A DNA stretch of 64,000 nt from Tetraselmis striata (Eukaryota; Chlorophyta; Chlorodendrophyceae; Chlorodendrales; Chlorodendraceae), in NCBI GenBank assembly GCA_006384855.1, contig VCJN01001167.1, positions 37,175 through 101,174 on the forward strand. The letters run 5' to 3'. Positions 55,483 through 64,000 of the stretch are shown piece after piece; position 1 is the stretch's first letter; each line of letters begins with the position of its first letter. The notes under the pieces are model-generated. The model did not search any database, was not told where the DNA came from, and saw nothing but the letters and a program-made list of their open reading frames with translations. The translations under genes and the position numbers were made by a program.

Positions 55483-57108
55483 TCATGAAGGAGGCACTGG
55501 GAAGGCCACCGCTGCGGAGTCCTGTTGGACTTGGAAGTGGCGGAGGGGGGCGATGTGTCCAAAAAAGAACCACGCGCCAGGAGAAGGAAGAACGTTGGGG
55601 TCGATGTAGTCCAGAACGACATCGGAGTTAGTGGCCCAACCGCCCTGGTAGCGGATGTGGGACAGTGGCGCTCCAATGGCGTTTGCTGCAGAGGCTGCGC
55701 CCTTGCGTAGACTGTGTGAAGTCCAGGAAGTGCCAGCAGGGGGGGCAGCGTTGACTAGGTTGACTGCTGTAGACAACCAGTCTGACATCGTAGTAGCAGT
55801 CCAAGGTTTTGACTGCTCAGCCACATTGACAGCCCAGAAGTTGGAGGTAGCCAAGCCAACAGTAACCAGGGGGACAGACTGGACGTTGTCGATGAAGTTG
55901 CGCAAGAGACGTGCCACTCGAGGGTGCTCGGACACTGGAAGGAGAAGTACGCGCAGGTCGTCAGGTCCCCGCCGGCCGGCGCGACCCTTCTCGCGGTAGA
56001 TCTGCAAGGTGATGTTGTAGGTGTCGACATGCACATCTTGCACTCGACAGGAGACGCCAGTAAGGCCCCTGGCAAAGAACAGGAAGTTGACAACCGAGGC
56101 CAAGAGAGCTCGGTAGTCGAGGTGGGACTCTGGGTAAGGAGCAGACACAATTAGCTCGGCCTTTGAGACGAAGCGGTAAGCTACATCCGCAGGCAGAGGG
56201 ACACGCAAAGGGGCAGCGTCCAGTCGACGCTGACGTAACATTAACCCACGTCTTGCCGAAGTGAGGTGTAGGCTGTCCTTGGCGATCGGGACGAGGTTGT
56301 GCAGCTCGAAGAAGGTGTTGATGGCAGACAGGTAGGGCTGCAGCGACTTAGCTGCGATATGTCCTCGCTCCCCGATCCAGGCAACGTACCGAACAACAGT
56401 AGCAGTAGTCGCCTCTAGCGGGCTGATGTTCTCGGAGTCGTGGCAGAACTCAGCGAACTGAGCCAACCTGCCGGCGTAGCTGTTGAGGGTCTGAGCGCTG
56501 AGGGAGCTGGAGAGCAGGTCGAGCGTCCGCTGGCCTAGCTCGTCTGAGCCGAACGCGTCCTGTAGTCGGGATCGCAGTGACGCAGCCCACGGAGCGATAG
56601 CTGCGGGCTCGTCGATTACGTAAGTGCGTCGTTTTACTGACAGAGTGCCACCGGCACGGCCACTGTTCGCAAAGTACTCGGCAGCAGCGGTTAGGTTCCC
56701 GGCGGTTGGCCGGTAGTTGCTGGACGGGTTTGCAGTAGCTTCAGTACGGGTTTGCGGGGCTAGGTTCAGGTAGGAGGGCCGCCCCGCGCGCCCTTCGCGC
56801 TCATAGCGCCTGTCCCGTGCGTAACGTACACGCGCGAAACTTGGTCGCTGCGAACCGGTTGTAACTCGTAGTGTAACAACCGACGAACGCGGAGATGGGG
56901 TTGTACGAAAGGCGGATGGTTGAGCCGCCATGTGCAGGTGTGCGGATGGTTGAACCGCACTCGGCTGTAGCTGTAAGAAGCACCGCACCGAGGAAGGTCT
57001 AAATGAAGTCTGTAAGGTGGGGGGGTCAGGTCCTGACACAGGGCGCTCATCCCGCCGTTGAGCTGCAAGGGTGCGTCTTGCGGCGGTCACCGAAAGGTGG
57101 CCTCGCAA
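55483..57108 (-). CDS. Intact tyrosine recombinase (ORF2) of the compact YR element, 541 aa
   Basis: Residues 1-160 are an Arg/Ser/Pro-rich region without known motif. Residues about 190-290 form the core-binding domain (TLDLLSSSLSAQTLNSYAGR, TTATVVRYVAWIGERGHIAA, SLQPYLSAINTFFELHN). The catalytic domain contains the first Arg in FFARGLTGVS (Arg347), HSLRKGAASAANAIG (His465, Arg468), QGGWATNSD (Trp491) and VVLDYIDPN (Tyr501). This is the full R...HxxR...W...Y set of the DIRS/Ngaro/Crypton YR group. The chemistry is cut-and-join of DNA through a Tyr-DNA link. The relatives at 24.5-25.7 kb and 53.4-54.9 kb are broken, while this one is whole. Confidence 0.85.
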   Translation of the reverse strand: MRGHLSVTAARRTLAAQRRDERPVSGPDPPTLQTSFRPSSVRCFLQLQPSAVQPSAHLHMAAQPSAFRTTPSPRSSVVTLRVTTGSQRPSFARVRYARDRRYEREGRAGRPSYLNLAPQTRTEATANPSSNYRPTAGNLTAAAEYFANSGRAGGTLSVKRRTYVIDEPAAIAPWAASLRSRLQDAFGSDELGQRTLDLLSSSLSAQTLNSYAGRLAQFAEFCHDSENISPLEATTATVVRYVAWIGERGHIAAKSLQPYLSAINTFFELHNLVPIAKDSLHLTSARRGLMLRQRRLDAAPLRVPLPADVAYRFVSKAELIVSAPYPESHLDYRALLASVVNFLFFARGLTGVSCRVQDVHVDTYNITLQIYREKGRAGRRGPDDLRVLLLPVSEHPRVARLLRNFIDNVQSVPLVTVGLATSNFWAVNVAEQSKPWTATTMSDWLSTAVNLVNAAPPAGTSWTSHSLRKGAASAANAIGAPLSHIRYQGGWATNSDVVLDYIDPNVLPSPGAWFFFGHIAPLRHFQVQQDSAAVAFPVPPS

Positions 57109-57144
57109 GGCTCCTGCAGCTCCGACGAACGGCGCCCCACACCG

Positions 57145-58020
57145 TCACTCGTGCTCACCTTCGCGGCCACGTCCACGTCCGCCGCCACGTCCTCGCCCAC
57201 GCCCGCGACCTGCAACTGCAGCCGCCACTCGAGAAGTAGCGGTCGCCTTGGCGCTGCTGGCAACGGTCGCCTCGAAGACACGACGCTCGTAGTCCCGCAT
57301 GAGGTCCCCAAAGATCGCGGAACCCAGATGCTCCGAAGCAGGCTGAAAATGCTGGGCTCGCAGCACATCCAGAACACCTTGGTCACCGTGCACACGCTTG
57401 ATCTCATTGAGCTTCCGTAGGAAGGCCAAACGAAACCGAAACGCCTTGTCGATGGCCTCGGCGTGATTCCGGGCTCTCGCGAGGTAGGGGGTGAAGTCCT
57501 GGTGGCTGGAAGGGACGTAGGGCAGTAGCTCGTCGAGCGCCACGAAAAGGGCGGCCATGTGGGCCCCGAAACACGACATCCACAAGTACTCCTCCTGGGC
57601 CGGCAGACGCCGGTCATCCTGCTTGAGGTACTCGTTCGTTAGGTCGGTGCTCAAAGGGAAAAGTCCAGGCACTCGGCTGACCGGTCGAACGGCCTCGTAA
57701 CCAGACTCTGCTCTCTGCAGTAGCTCTGGCACCGCGAGGTAATCATCCTCGGCACTCACGGATTTTGCTCCGACACGGCCGCTCTGGGCTAGCTCTAGCA
57801 AGTCGGGGCGCTCTGCGGCTCCCCCGCTGCCTGTCGGCTGTCTCGCGAAGCGCTGCCCTGAGCCGGAGCCATGTGCCCCTTCTCCATCAACAACGCGATC
57901 ACGAACCGTCAATTGTGCCACAGCTGTAGCCAGCTCTCGCAGTAATGAAGACTGGGCCCTCATATCTGCGTTCAGCGACTGCAACGTCGGCTCAGCGACG
58001 GGTTCTTCTCCATCTGACAT
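57145..58020 (-). CDS. Gag-like ORF1 of the compact YR element, 291 aa
   Basis: Starts at MSDGEEPVAEPTLQSLNADM. The frame is open to 58053 but this Met begins the protein-like part. A helical N-terminus (MRAQSSLLRELATAVAQLTV) resembles a short coiled coil. The central region (YLWMSCFGAHMAALFVALDE ... YLARARNHAEAIDKAFRFRL) is helical with no catalytic motif. The C-terminus is an RG/GR-rich tail (GRGRGRGRGGGRGRGRE) typical of nucleic-acid-binding Gag tails. It sits immediately upstream of the YR ORF on the same strand. Function as a Gag/structural protein is inferred from composition, position and the pairing with a YR. Confidence 0.6.
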   Translation of the reverse strand: MSDGEEPVAEPTLQSLNADMRAQSSLLRELATAVAQLTVRDRVVDGEGAHGSGSGQRFARQPTGSGGAAERPDLLELAQSGRVGAKSVSAEDDYLAVPELLQRAESGYEAVRPVSRVPGLFPLSTDLTNEYLKQDDRRLPAQEEYLWMSCFGAHMAALFVALDELLPYVPSSHQDFTPYLARARNHAEAIDKAFRFRLAFLRKLNEIKRVHGDQGVLDVLRAQHFQPASEHLGSAIFGDLMRDYERRVFEATVASSAKATATSRVAAAVAGRGRGRGRGGGRGRGREGEHE

Positions 58021-58133
58021 AGTAACGCACGGACGTACGGACGAGAATATCACACTCGGATGGCGAGCCGGGTGTGGTCTTGAACAACCTGGGGTGACCT
58101 TGCTCGCAACGGGTTACGAGACAGTTTTTACAT

Positions 58134-58320
58134 CGCTGCGTGGAACGCAGCGAAAACTGGAAGATGGCAGGCTCAGCTGTTCTGGCTGCTTTTATGTCTA
58201 CTCGTGCTGCACCCAACAAGGGCGCAACAACAGTTACTAGTTCCCGTACCACTGCGCAGCACTTGTAGCTGAAAAGCGGTTAGGTCAAGGATGGAAACCC
58301 CATAAACTAGTTTAGATCAT
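58134..58320 (-). repeat. 187-bp direct repeat A1 of the compact YR element
   Basis: Outer (5') copy relative to the minus-strand ORFs. The sequence diverges sharply from A2's flanks on both sides, which defines the boundaries. Confidence 0.9.
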
Positions 58321-59120
58321 ATCCAGGCTGCCGGACGGAGCACGTGAATAGTCCTATTGAAGTACTTCGGAAAAAGCTTCGTGTTTACGAATGTCGATGC
58401 GGTTGTACGAGGCTTGCCAGAGTGGAGCACTTTTTCCAAAAGTGTTTTGTATCGTGTCCCCTCGTAAACCGAAAGGGAGCAAAAAGGTAAAATTTGTGAA
58501 ACTTACATATCTTCGTACAATAAAGCGTATTTTCACATATCAGAAAAGGTTGAATCGTAGCTGTACGCGCAAAACATATGTGGCATTAAGTATCATTGCG
58601 TCGCGGATGCACCGCGAGGTGTACGAGGCCGGTGATGACCGGTATTTATGCCTCTAAGATTGGGTGGTGTGATGACACGGATGAATATACTAAGATTGAG
58701 ATAAAGGCTCTCGGTCGCTTTGCGCGGTGTGATCGTAATGTGTGCGCATAATGGCGTGTACATGCTTCGACGAAATGACATACCCAAGATGTGTTCGTGC
58801 TGAGTTGGCATTTTTCGTAATTTTGATTGGTGTATATCATACGGCATATCGGAAGCAGGCAGTCCCACCGTACGCGCACCGTTCCCTACCTGCTGGACGG
58901 GATGCAGTGTGGGACAATTCTATTATGTTCCCAGCAGGATCTACCATCACGATAGCCGTTCTCTCCCACCGCGCACACACCCATCACTCGCGCATATCCC
59001 TGAGCGGATAATATGTCATCGCCGCCGTACAGGTAGAGCAGGTACCCGTGACGGTGTTCGACGAATTTGAAGCGCTTGTCCTGGAGGTGAGACGTCCGCC
59101 GCAGCTGTGCGTGGTTCGCC
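58321..59120. other. No gene recognised
   Basis: AT-richer sequence. Short frames such as 58391-58657 have no recognised motif. Confidence 0.35.
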
Positions 59121-59122
59121 AT

Positions 59123-60700
59123 TTTACGGTATGTTTCTCGTTCCCCTGTTATCCCTCTTCTGCAGCGCCAGCACTGCCTGCTTACAGAGGAATAGCAGGA
59201 CAGGATAGGAAATGCCTGGTCACCTAACGTGTTTTGTCTGCTTCTTGGTTACGACAGCCACCGCTAGTGGTTTGGGACCTGTGTGGCGCGTGGTTTTCCG
59301 CGGTCGGGCTCGCGTGCAGCAGCGATCCCTACCGCTCCGCGGCATGTCCGCGTTCTGATTGGCGACTTGTCGCGCCAACTGCATCGCCGCCCACATGTAT
59401 GACGAGGTTCGTTGCCGCCGCCACTGTGGTTTGTGATGCATGTAGCTACCAGCTTTCTGTGTCTATTGACCCGGTGCGCGTATTCGGTCGCTCGTCTCGG
59501 GCGGTGTGCTTGTAGGTCATGTGCCGAGTCGTCGTTTCGAGCAGGTCTATGTCTCGCGCAAGTATCTGTCTGACTCTCTGTTGTCTTTGGAGGTCCTCAC
59601 GAAGCTGGCTGTCTCTGTTTCTGTGCTTCCCTCGCGCGTGGGATCTTCCGAGTCCGAATGCATGGATAGTTTTCGAGAATTTTAGTTTCGAGAACTCGGA
59701 ATTATGAATCGATGCACATTAATCACACGTTCCGCATCGTCATTGTCCTCGCCATTGCATGACATGTTGTAGTATGAGAAATGGAGTCTAAGAGGCTGTA
59801 TGAAAGAGAATATTATTGAGTCAGAATTTATTGTCACAATTTGAGTCAAATTCTGAGTCCCCTATAAGGTCACCTATCTAGTGACCAATTTTGGTTGTCC
59901 CTGGCACGGCATGGAACGCTGCAACTTGTTCTCTATGACAAGAAATGTGAAGCGATGCACATTAATGATGTGTTCGGCATCATTATGTTCTTATAATTGC
60001 GGTTTGTTTCTCGTCCCCTTCTTATCCCTCTCCATCGGCGCCAGCACTGCCTGCTTAGTCAGGCATACCTTGATAGGATAGGAAGCAACCTGATTACCTA
60101 CTATCTTTTGTGTGTTTCTTGGTTAAAACAGGCACTGCTGTTGGTTTGGGACCTCTGTGGAGCGTGGTCTGGGCGCGTGTGCAGCCGCGATCGAGCACGC
60201 GTGCATCAGCAGTCCCTTCCACTGCGGCGTATCGTCTCTCTGACTGGCATCGGTACTGTCGCGCCAACTGCGCCGCCACACCTGAGGTTCGTTATTGCCG
60301 CCACTATATTGACGCCTGCAGCCACCGGCTTGCTCTGTCCTTTCATCCGGTCTGCGTGTTGGGTCACTCGTCCGGGGCGCAGTGTTTGTAGGTCATGTTC
60401 CAACAACATGTTAGGTTCCAGACATGCGCAACTATCTGTCTGTCTCTCTCTCTTTTTGTTTCTTTTTTGTCTTTGGAGGTCCTCACGGAGCTGTCTGTCT
60501 CTATTTTTGTGCCTCACTCACGCGTAGTATCTTCCGAGTCCGAGTGAATGTATACGTATATGGTTATTTATTTGGAATTTTAATTGCCCGTGGTAGGGCA
60601 CTGAATGCTGCAACTCTGTTTTATGAAAACATGATGCGCATCATATGTTCGGCATCATCATTGTCCTCGTTGTTGCGTGACATGTTGCAGTATGACAAAT
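59123..60700. repeat. Diverged direct duplication of about 650-700 bp (period about 870 bp)
   Basis: Segments 59123-59770 and 59995-60700 align: TTTCTCGT.CCC.T.TTATCCCTC, GCGCCAGCACTGCCTGCTTA, GGTTTGGGACCT.TGTGG..CGTGGT, and a shared CGTGACATGTTG.AGTATGA end. A shorter third copy of the tail is at 60845-60912. Matching frames (VWDLCGAW...) exist in both copies but contain no known domain, so coding status is open. Confidence 0.7.
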
Positions 60701-61431
60701 GATGTCAATGAAGTTGTATGACAGTGAATAATATTTTTTCACGAAATTTATGTTTACGAAAATGTTGAGTCGACTATATGGTCACATATTGGGCACCGGA
60801 CGTTGTAAGTTGAAAGTAGTTCTCTTTTACCACAGGTGTTAATCGACGCCCTTTAATCGTGTGTTCAGCATCGTCATCGTCCTCGGCGTTGCGTGACATG
60901 CTGTAGTATGGAAGGTTATGTATGTATGTACTTGTATAAAAGTGGATAGTTTTTCGTCAGAAATTATGTGTATGATAAGTTTGACAATGTGCATCCACGT
61001 CATTAGTGTGATAAGTTCATAACGCATACAACTTAGGTTTACGTCATGAGTAAAGTTTAGCATGGAGTACTCGATCTAATTAATATGTGGTTTTGTGATC
61101 TGTGCAGGAGGAGATGGCTGCCAACACAATGGAGAAAATGAAATTTATCAGCTGACATATTGACTCGGGCTGAAAGGCCGGGATTGCCTCAGGGCTGTGT
61201 CCCACACAGTCACCGGAAAATCCTAGAACATCGTACAACGTCCTCAGCTGTGTTTGCCCTCGGGAAAGGCACGCAGTCTGTTGTAGTATTAGTAGTTTTG
61301 CCGTTTCAGCCCGATAAACACTACTGTACACCTTATTCCCTGCCCGGGTCAAAAGGCCGCAACTCCTGGACGTCGTGCACCCAGTAGTCCCGCATTAGTG
61401 CACGCGGTTTGCAGTGGTGTGTGTGTGTTGC

Positions 61432-62325
61432 CTGCACTCCGAAGCCTGGACTGGCCTGCGACTGGCATAGGGCCAAGCAAAAAATCCAAACCTGGCGAAA
61501 AGTTGACCAAAGCTGACCAAAGTTGAAGTCTGGACTGGCTTGCTCCGGCATTGCGCCAAGCAAAAAATCCACATCTGACCAAAAGCTGGCCAAATACGAT
61601 GAAAGGCAAACTCGACGGATTGGAACATACATCAGGCATATATATATATATATATATATATGTCTTTCTGGCAGATTGAAATTAAGTTTAATTTGTTTTG
61701 CGTGCCGTCATGGTCCTCCATTCTGTTCATAATTATTGTCTATTGACATAGCAGACACATCATGGGAAGACATGGTTTGCAGAGCATTCATCCAAATATA
61801 CAGAATTTGAATGCAAAAGGAGGAGTACTGTGACAAAACAATGTTCAGAGATATGCTTGTATCGTCCCCTTGCTGAGGCACCGCATTAATATCTAATTTG
61901 ACCCTCGTACAGAAACATATCACTTCAATGGGTTTACCTTGCAATCAAGTGTGCATATGTGATATGCTAGTTCATACAGCTCATAACCATTTGCAAATAA
62001 TGGAATGTACAACCATGCAGCACGTGTGCATGTATATGTAAAGATTGTGTTCATGTTTAAGAGAAGAAAGAAATTCCTGCACTGGCTGGACGGGCTATGG
62101 CATCGGGCCTAGGAAAAATCCAGAGTTGATCCACATCTGATCCGAAGTAGGTTTACCAAAGCTGAAGTAGTCTGGACTGGCTTGCTCTGGCATTGCGCCA
62201 ATCAGAAAATCCACATCTGACCGAAAGCTGACCAAATATGTTTTTCCCACCGGAGTGACAAGAGCACGACAACTAATGGACGCCGTGCACCTAGTTTTCC
62301 CGCATTTTTATCCGCGGTTTGCAAT

Positions 62326-62364
<39 letters not shown>

Positions 62365-62445
62365 GTGTGGGTGTGGGTGGGTGTGCGTGTGGGGGGGGGG
62401 GGGTGCGCGCGTGTGTGTGTGTGGGGGGGGGGGGTGTTGCGTGCG

Positions 62446-62510
<65 letters not shown>

Positions 62511-63120
62511 TGTTGCCTGAACTCCGGAGCCTGGACTGGCTTGCTATGGCATAGGGCCAAGCAAAAAATCCGAATTTGACCCAAAGCTGACCAAAGTTGA
62601 AGCCTGGACTGGCTTGCTCTGGCATTGCGCCAAGCAAAAAAACCAAAGTTGACCAAATACGATGAAAGACAAATGAGAATAAATTCGACGGATTGGAACA
62701 TACATCAGGCATATTTATTTCAGGCAGATTGTAATTAAACTCAATCCATTATGCGTACCGTCATGGTCCTCCATTCTGTTCACAATTATTTGTTATGGAC
62801 ATAACATACACTATCGGAAGACATGGTTTGCACAGCATTCATCCAAATATTATACAAAATTTGAATGCAATAAACATCGGAGTACTATGACAAGTCGTTT
62901 TTCACAGATTGTAGATATGCTTGCTTGTATCCCCTTGCTGTGGCACTGCTTTAATATCTAATTTGACCCCCGTACTGAAACATATGACTTCAATGGGTTT
63001 TCCGTGCAATCAATTTCGCATATGTGATATGCTATTTCATACAGCTCATCACCATTTGCAAAAAATAAAATGGAATGTACAACCATGCCAGCACGGTGCA
63101 TGTATATGTAACTATTGTGT
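61432..63120. repeat. Direct duplication of about 610 bp, period about 1080 bp
   Basis: 61432-62045 recurs at 62512-63120: CCTGGACTGGC..GC....GGCATAGGGCCAAGCAAAAAATCC, GGATTGGAACATACATCAGG, GTCATGGTCCTCCATTCTGT and GGAATGTACAACCATGC. Within each copy a shorter GGACTGGCTTGCTC-type block of about 75 bp is itself repeated, and extra blocks lie at 62080-62240. No coding function is recognised. Confidence 0.8.
62323..62510. repeat. (GT)n microsatellite with G-runs
   Basis: About 190 bp of GTGTGT interrupted by two G-runs. It separates the two duplicated segments. A corresponding short GTGTGTG run is at 61420-61428 in the first copy. Confidence 0.9.
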
Positions 63121-63502
63121 GATTGATTGTATTTGCGAATTTCTATTGCACTTTGTAAGAGCGGTGGATGCCGCAATGTCAAGTTCGCATTACATCGTAC
63201 GCATACTGCGCCCGCGCTGGCTGTGAAACTGCTGTTCGCATATTCTGTTAATTGGAACAGGTTATTCCGGTATAATGTCGTTCATAATACAACTACTATC
63301 CGTGGGCAGCACAATCTGTGCAACCTTCATTGACATTGGGACCTGTCAATTGACAGATGACAGGGTCGGCCCGCACCCCGAATTCCCCGTCGAAATCCCG
63401 CGCCCAGGTGCCGTCGATTTCTAGCCGGCAAACAAGCGCGGGCCAGCTGGTTCTCATTGTTCAGCGTTCTCTTTTGGGGTCACATGACCCCAGGATCATT
63501 TG

Positions 63503-63645
63503 AAGTTAGCTATCTGTACTCGAAGGCGTACCGCTTGGACTTCCCGATGTCTGGCGGCGCTAGCGACAGCATGCGACAGCCCGCCCAGCTCCATGACGCA
63601 CCCGCACCACGAGGGGAGTCCACCTTCTGTCTTTGCGCCAGCTGA
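63503..63645 (+). repeat. Dispersed repeat shared with the left end of the DIRS-like element
   Basis: About 140 bp match 48775-48910 (GCGTACCGCTTGGACTT, GGCGGCGCTAGCGACAGCATGCGAC, GACGCACCCGCACC.CGAGGGGA). Both translate as YRLDFPMSxGASDSMR. It may mark the start of a second DIRS-like copy that continues beyond the window. Sequence from 63646 to 64000 has no other recognised feature. Confidence 0.6.
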
Positions 63646-64000
63646 ATAGCGAAAGTGCGACTCATCCACCCCGCTATGGTACCCTTTTCACTGCGGACAG
63701 TACGCCCCATGGCCATACTCACAACCAAAATGCTAGGGATTTGGCAAGCGCGGCCCCAGAATGGTTTATGAAGACGGTTTAAGCACCCGAGCGGGTGGTG
63801 GCCGTGGCACCACAACGCGTCAAGTGACGCATATACTATTGTCATTACACTAATTAGTAGTTCGATTCCTCGCAGTCACCCCACCATTGTCCCAACCACC
63901 ACCCCTGCGAAAGCGCTATTTGTACCCGTGCGAAACGAGAACCGGTACCGGGCGGGGTGCCATGTTGCCGGTGCCGACATGTTGCCCCATGCTAATGATG

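Larger units (their letters stand above)
55099..58320 (-). mobile_element. Compact Gag+tyrosine-recombinase element without reverse transcriptase
   Basis: On the minus strand the element reads: repeat A1 (58320-58134), ORF1 Gag-like (58020-57145), ORF2 YR (57108-55483), a 26-bp repeat B1 (55429-55404), repeat A2 (55404-55218), a 93-bp spacer, and B2 (55124-55099). A1 and A2 are 187 bp and differ at one base (58150 versus 55234). The B-A-B arrangement resembles the split direct repeats of PAT/Ngaro-type YR retroelements. Both ORFs are intact, implying recent movement. Only 36 bp separate the ORFs and no RT or RNase H motif exists anywhere in the element. It abuts the right end of the decayed DIRS-like element. 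Confidence 0.8.

Noticed and set aside
62255-62509. Cys/Val-rich small protein
   Set aside because: Translation of a GT microsatellite.

Overview
This 64 kb window is nuclear DNA from a repeat-rich eukaryote. Its genes are split by short GT-AG introns (and apparently GC-AG introns). The coding exons are GC-rich, and long homopolymer runs, microsatellites and decayed retrotransposons fill the space between genes. The gene set suggests a flagellated, probably photosynthetic protist, for example a prasinophyte-like green alga. It includes an LRRC46-like leucine-rich-repeat protein, a C5orf34-like protein, and a small membrane-anchored protein with a DnaJ-type zinc finger of a kind common in plastid lineages. 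The lineage is an inference; no rRNA or organelle marker is present.

Five genes can be modelled with consistent reading phase, all on the minus strand: (1) 4566 to beyond base 1, LRRC46-like, 7 exons, C-terminus cut off by the window edge; (2) about 20245-16634, C5orf34-like (DUF4524/DUF4520 family), about 8 exons, two junctions unresolved; (3) 29049-27739, histidine phosphatase/phosphoglycerate-mutase-like, 4 exons, 275 aa, complete; (4) 32973-31548, a 105-aa protein with one membrane segment and a DnaJ-type cysteine-rich domain, 3 exons, complete; (5) 45176-42763, a divergent protein kinase with a coiled-coil N-terminus, 2 exons, 530 aa, complete.

The rest is dominated by mobile DNA. Tyrosine-recombinase (YR) elements occur three times: a decayed YR and gag-like repeats on the minus strand (22.6-26.1 kb); a decayed DIRS-like element in Gag, RT/RNase H, YR order (about 48.7-55.1 kb, plus strand); and, directly next to it, a compact element (55.1-58.3 kb, minus strand) with two intact ORFs, Gag-like and YR. 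The compact element sits between 187-bp direct repeats that differ at one base, and it has no reverse transcriptase. A Ty3-type chromovirus remnant is nested inside the DIRS reverse transcriptase and carries two LTR ends in opposite orientation. A 594-bp TRIM at 38.2-38.8 kb shares that chromovirus's LTR termini and polypurine tract. Other notable structures are clusters of a 25-bp perfect hairpin repeat, two inverted-repeat (MITE-like) elements, a 1.6-kb CCCAT satellite, a TCGTG array, a 66-bp minisatellite and two kilobase-scale duplications.

The best candidate for something undescribed is the RT-less Gag+YR element. Close behind are the strand-biased C-tracts at intron donor sites, which include two apparent GC donors, and the dispersed hairpin repeats.
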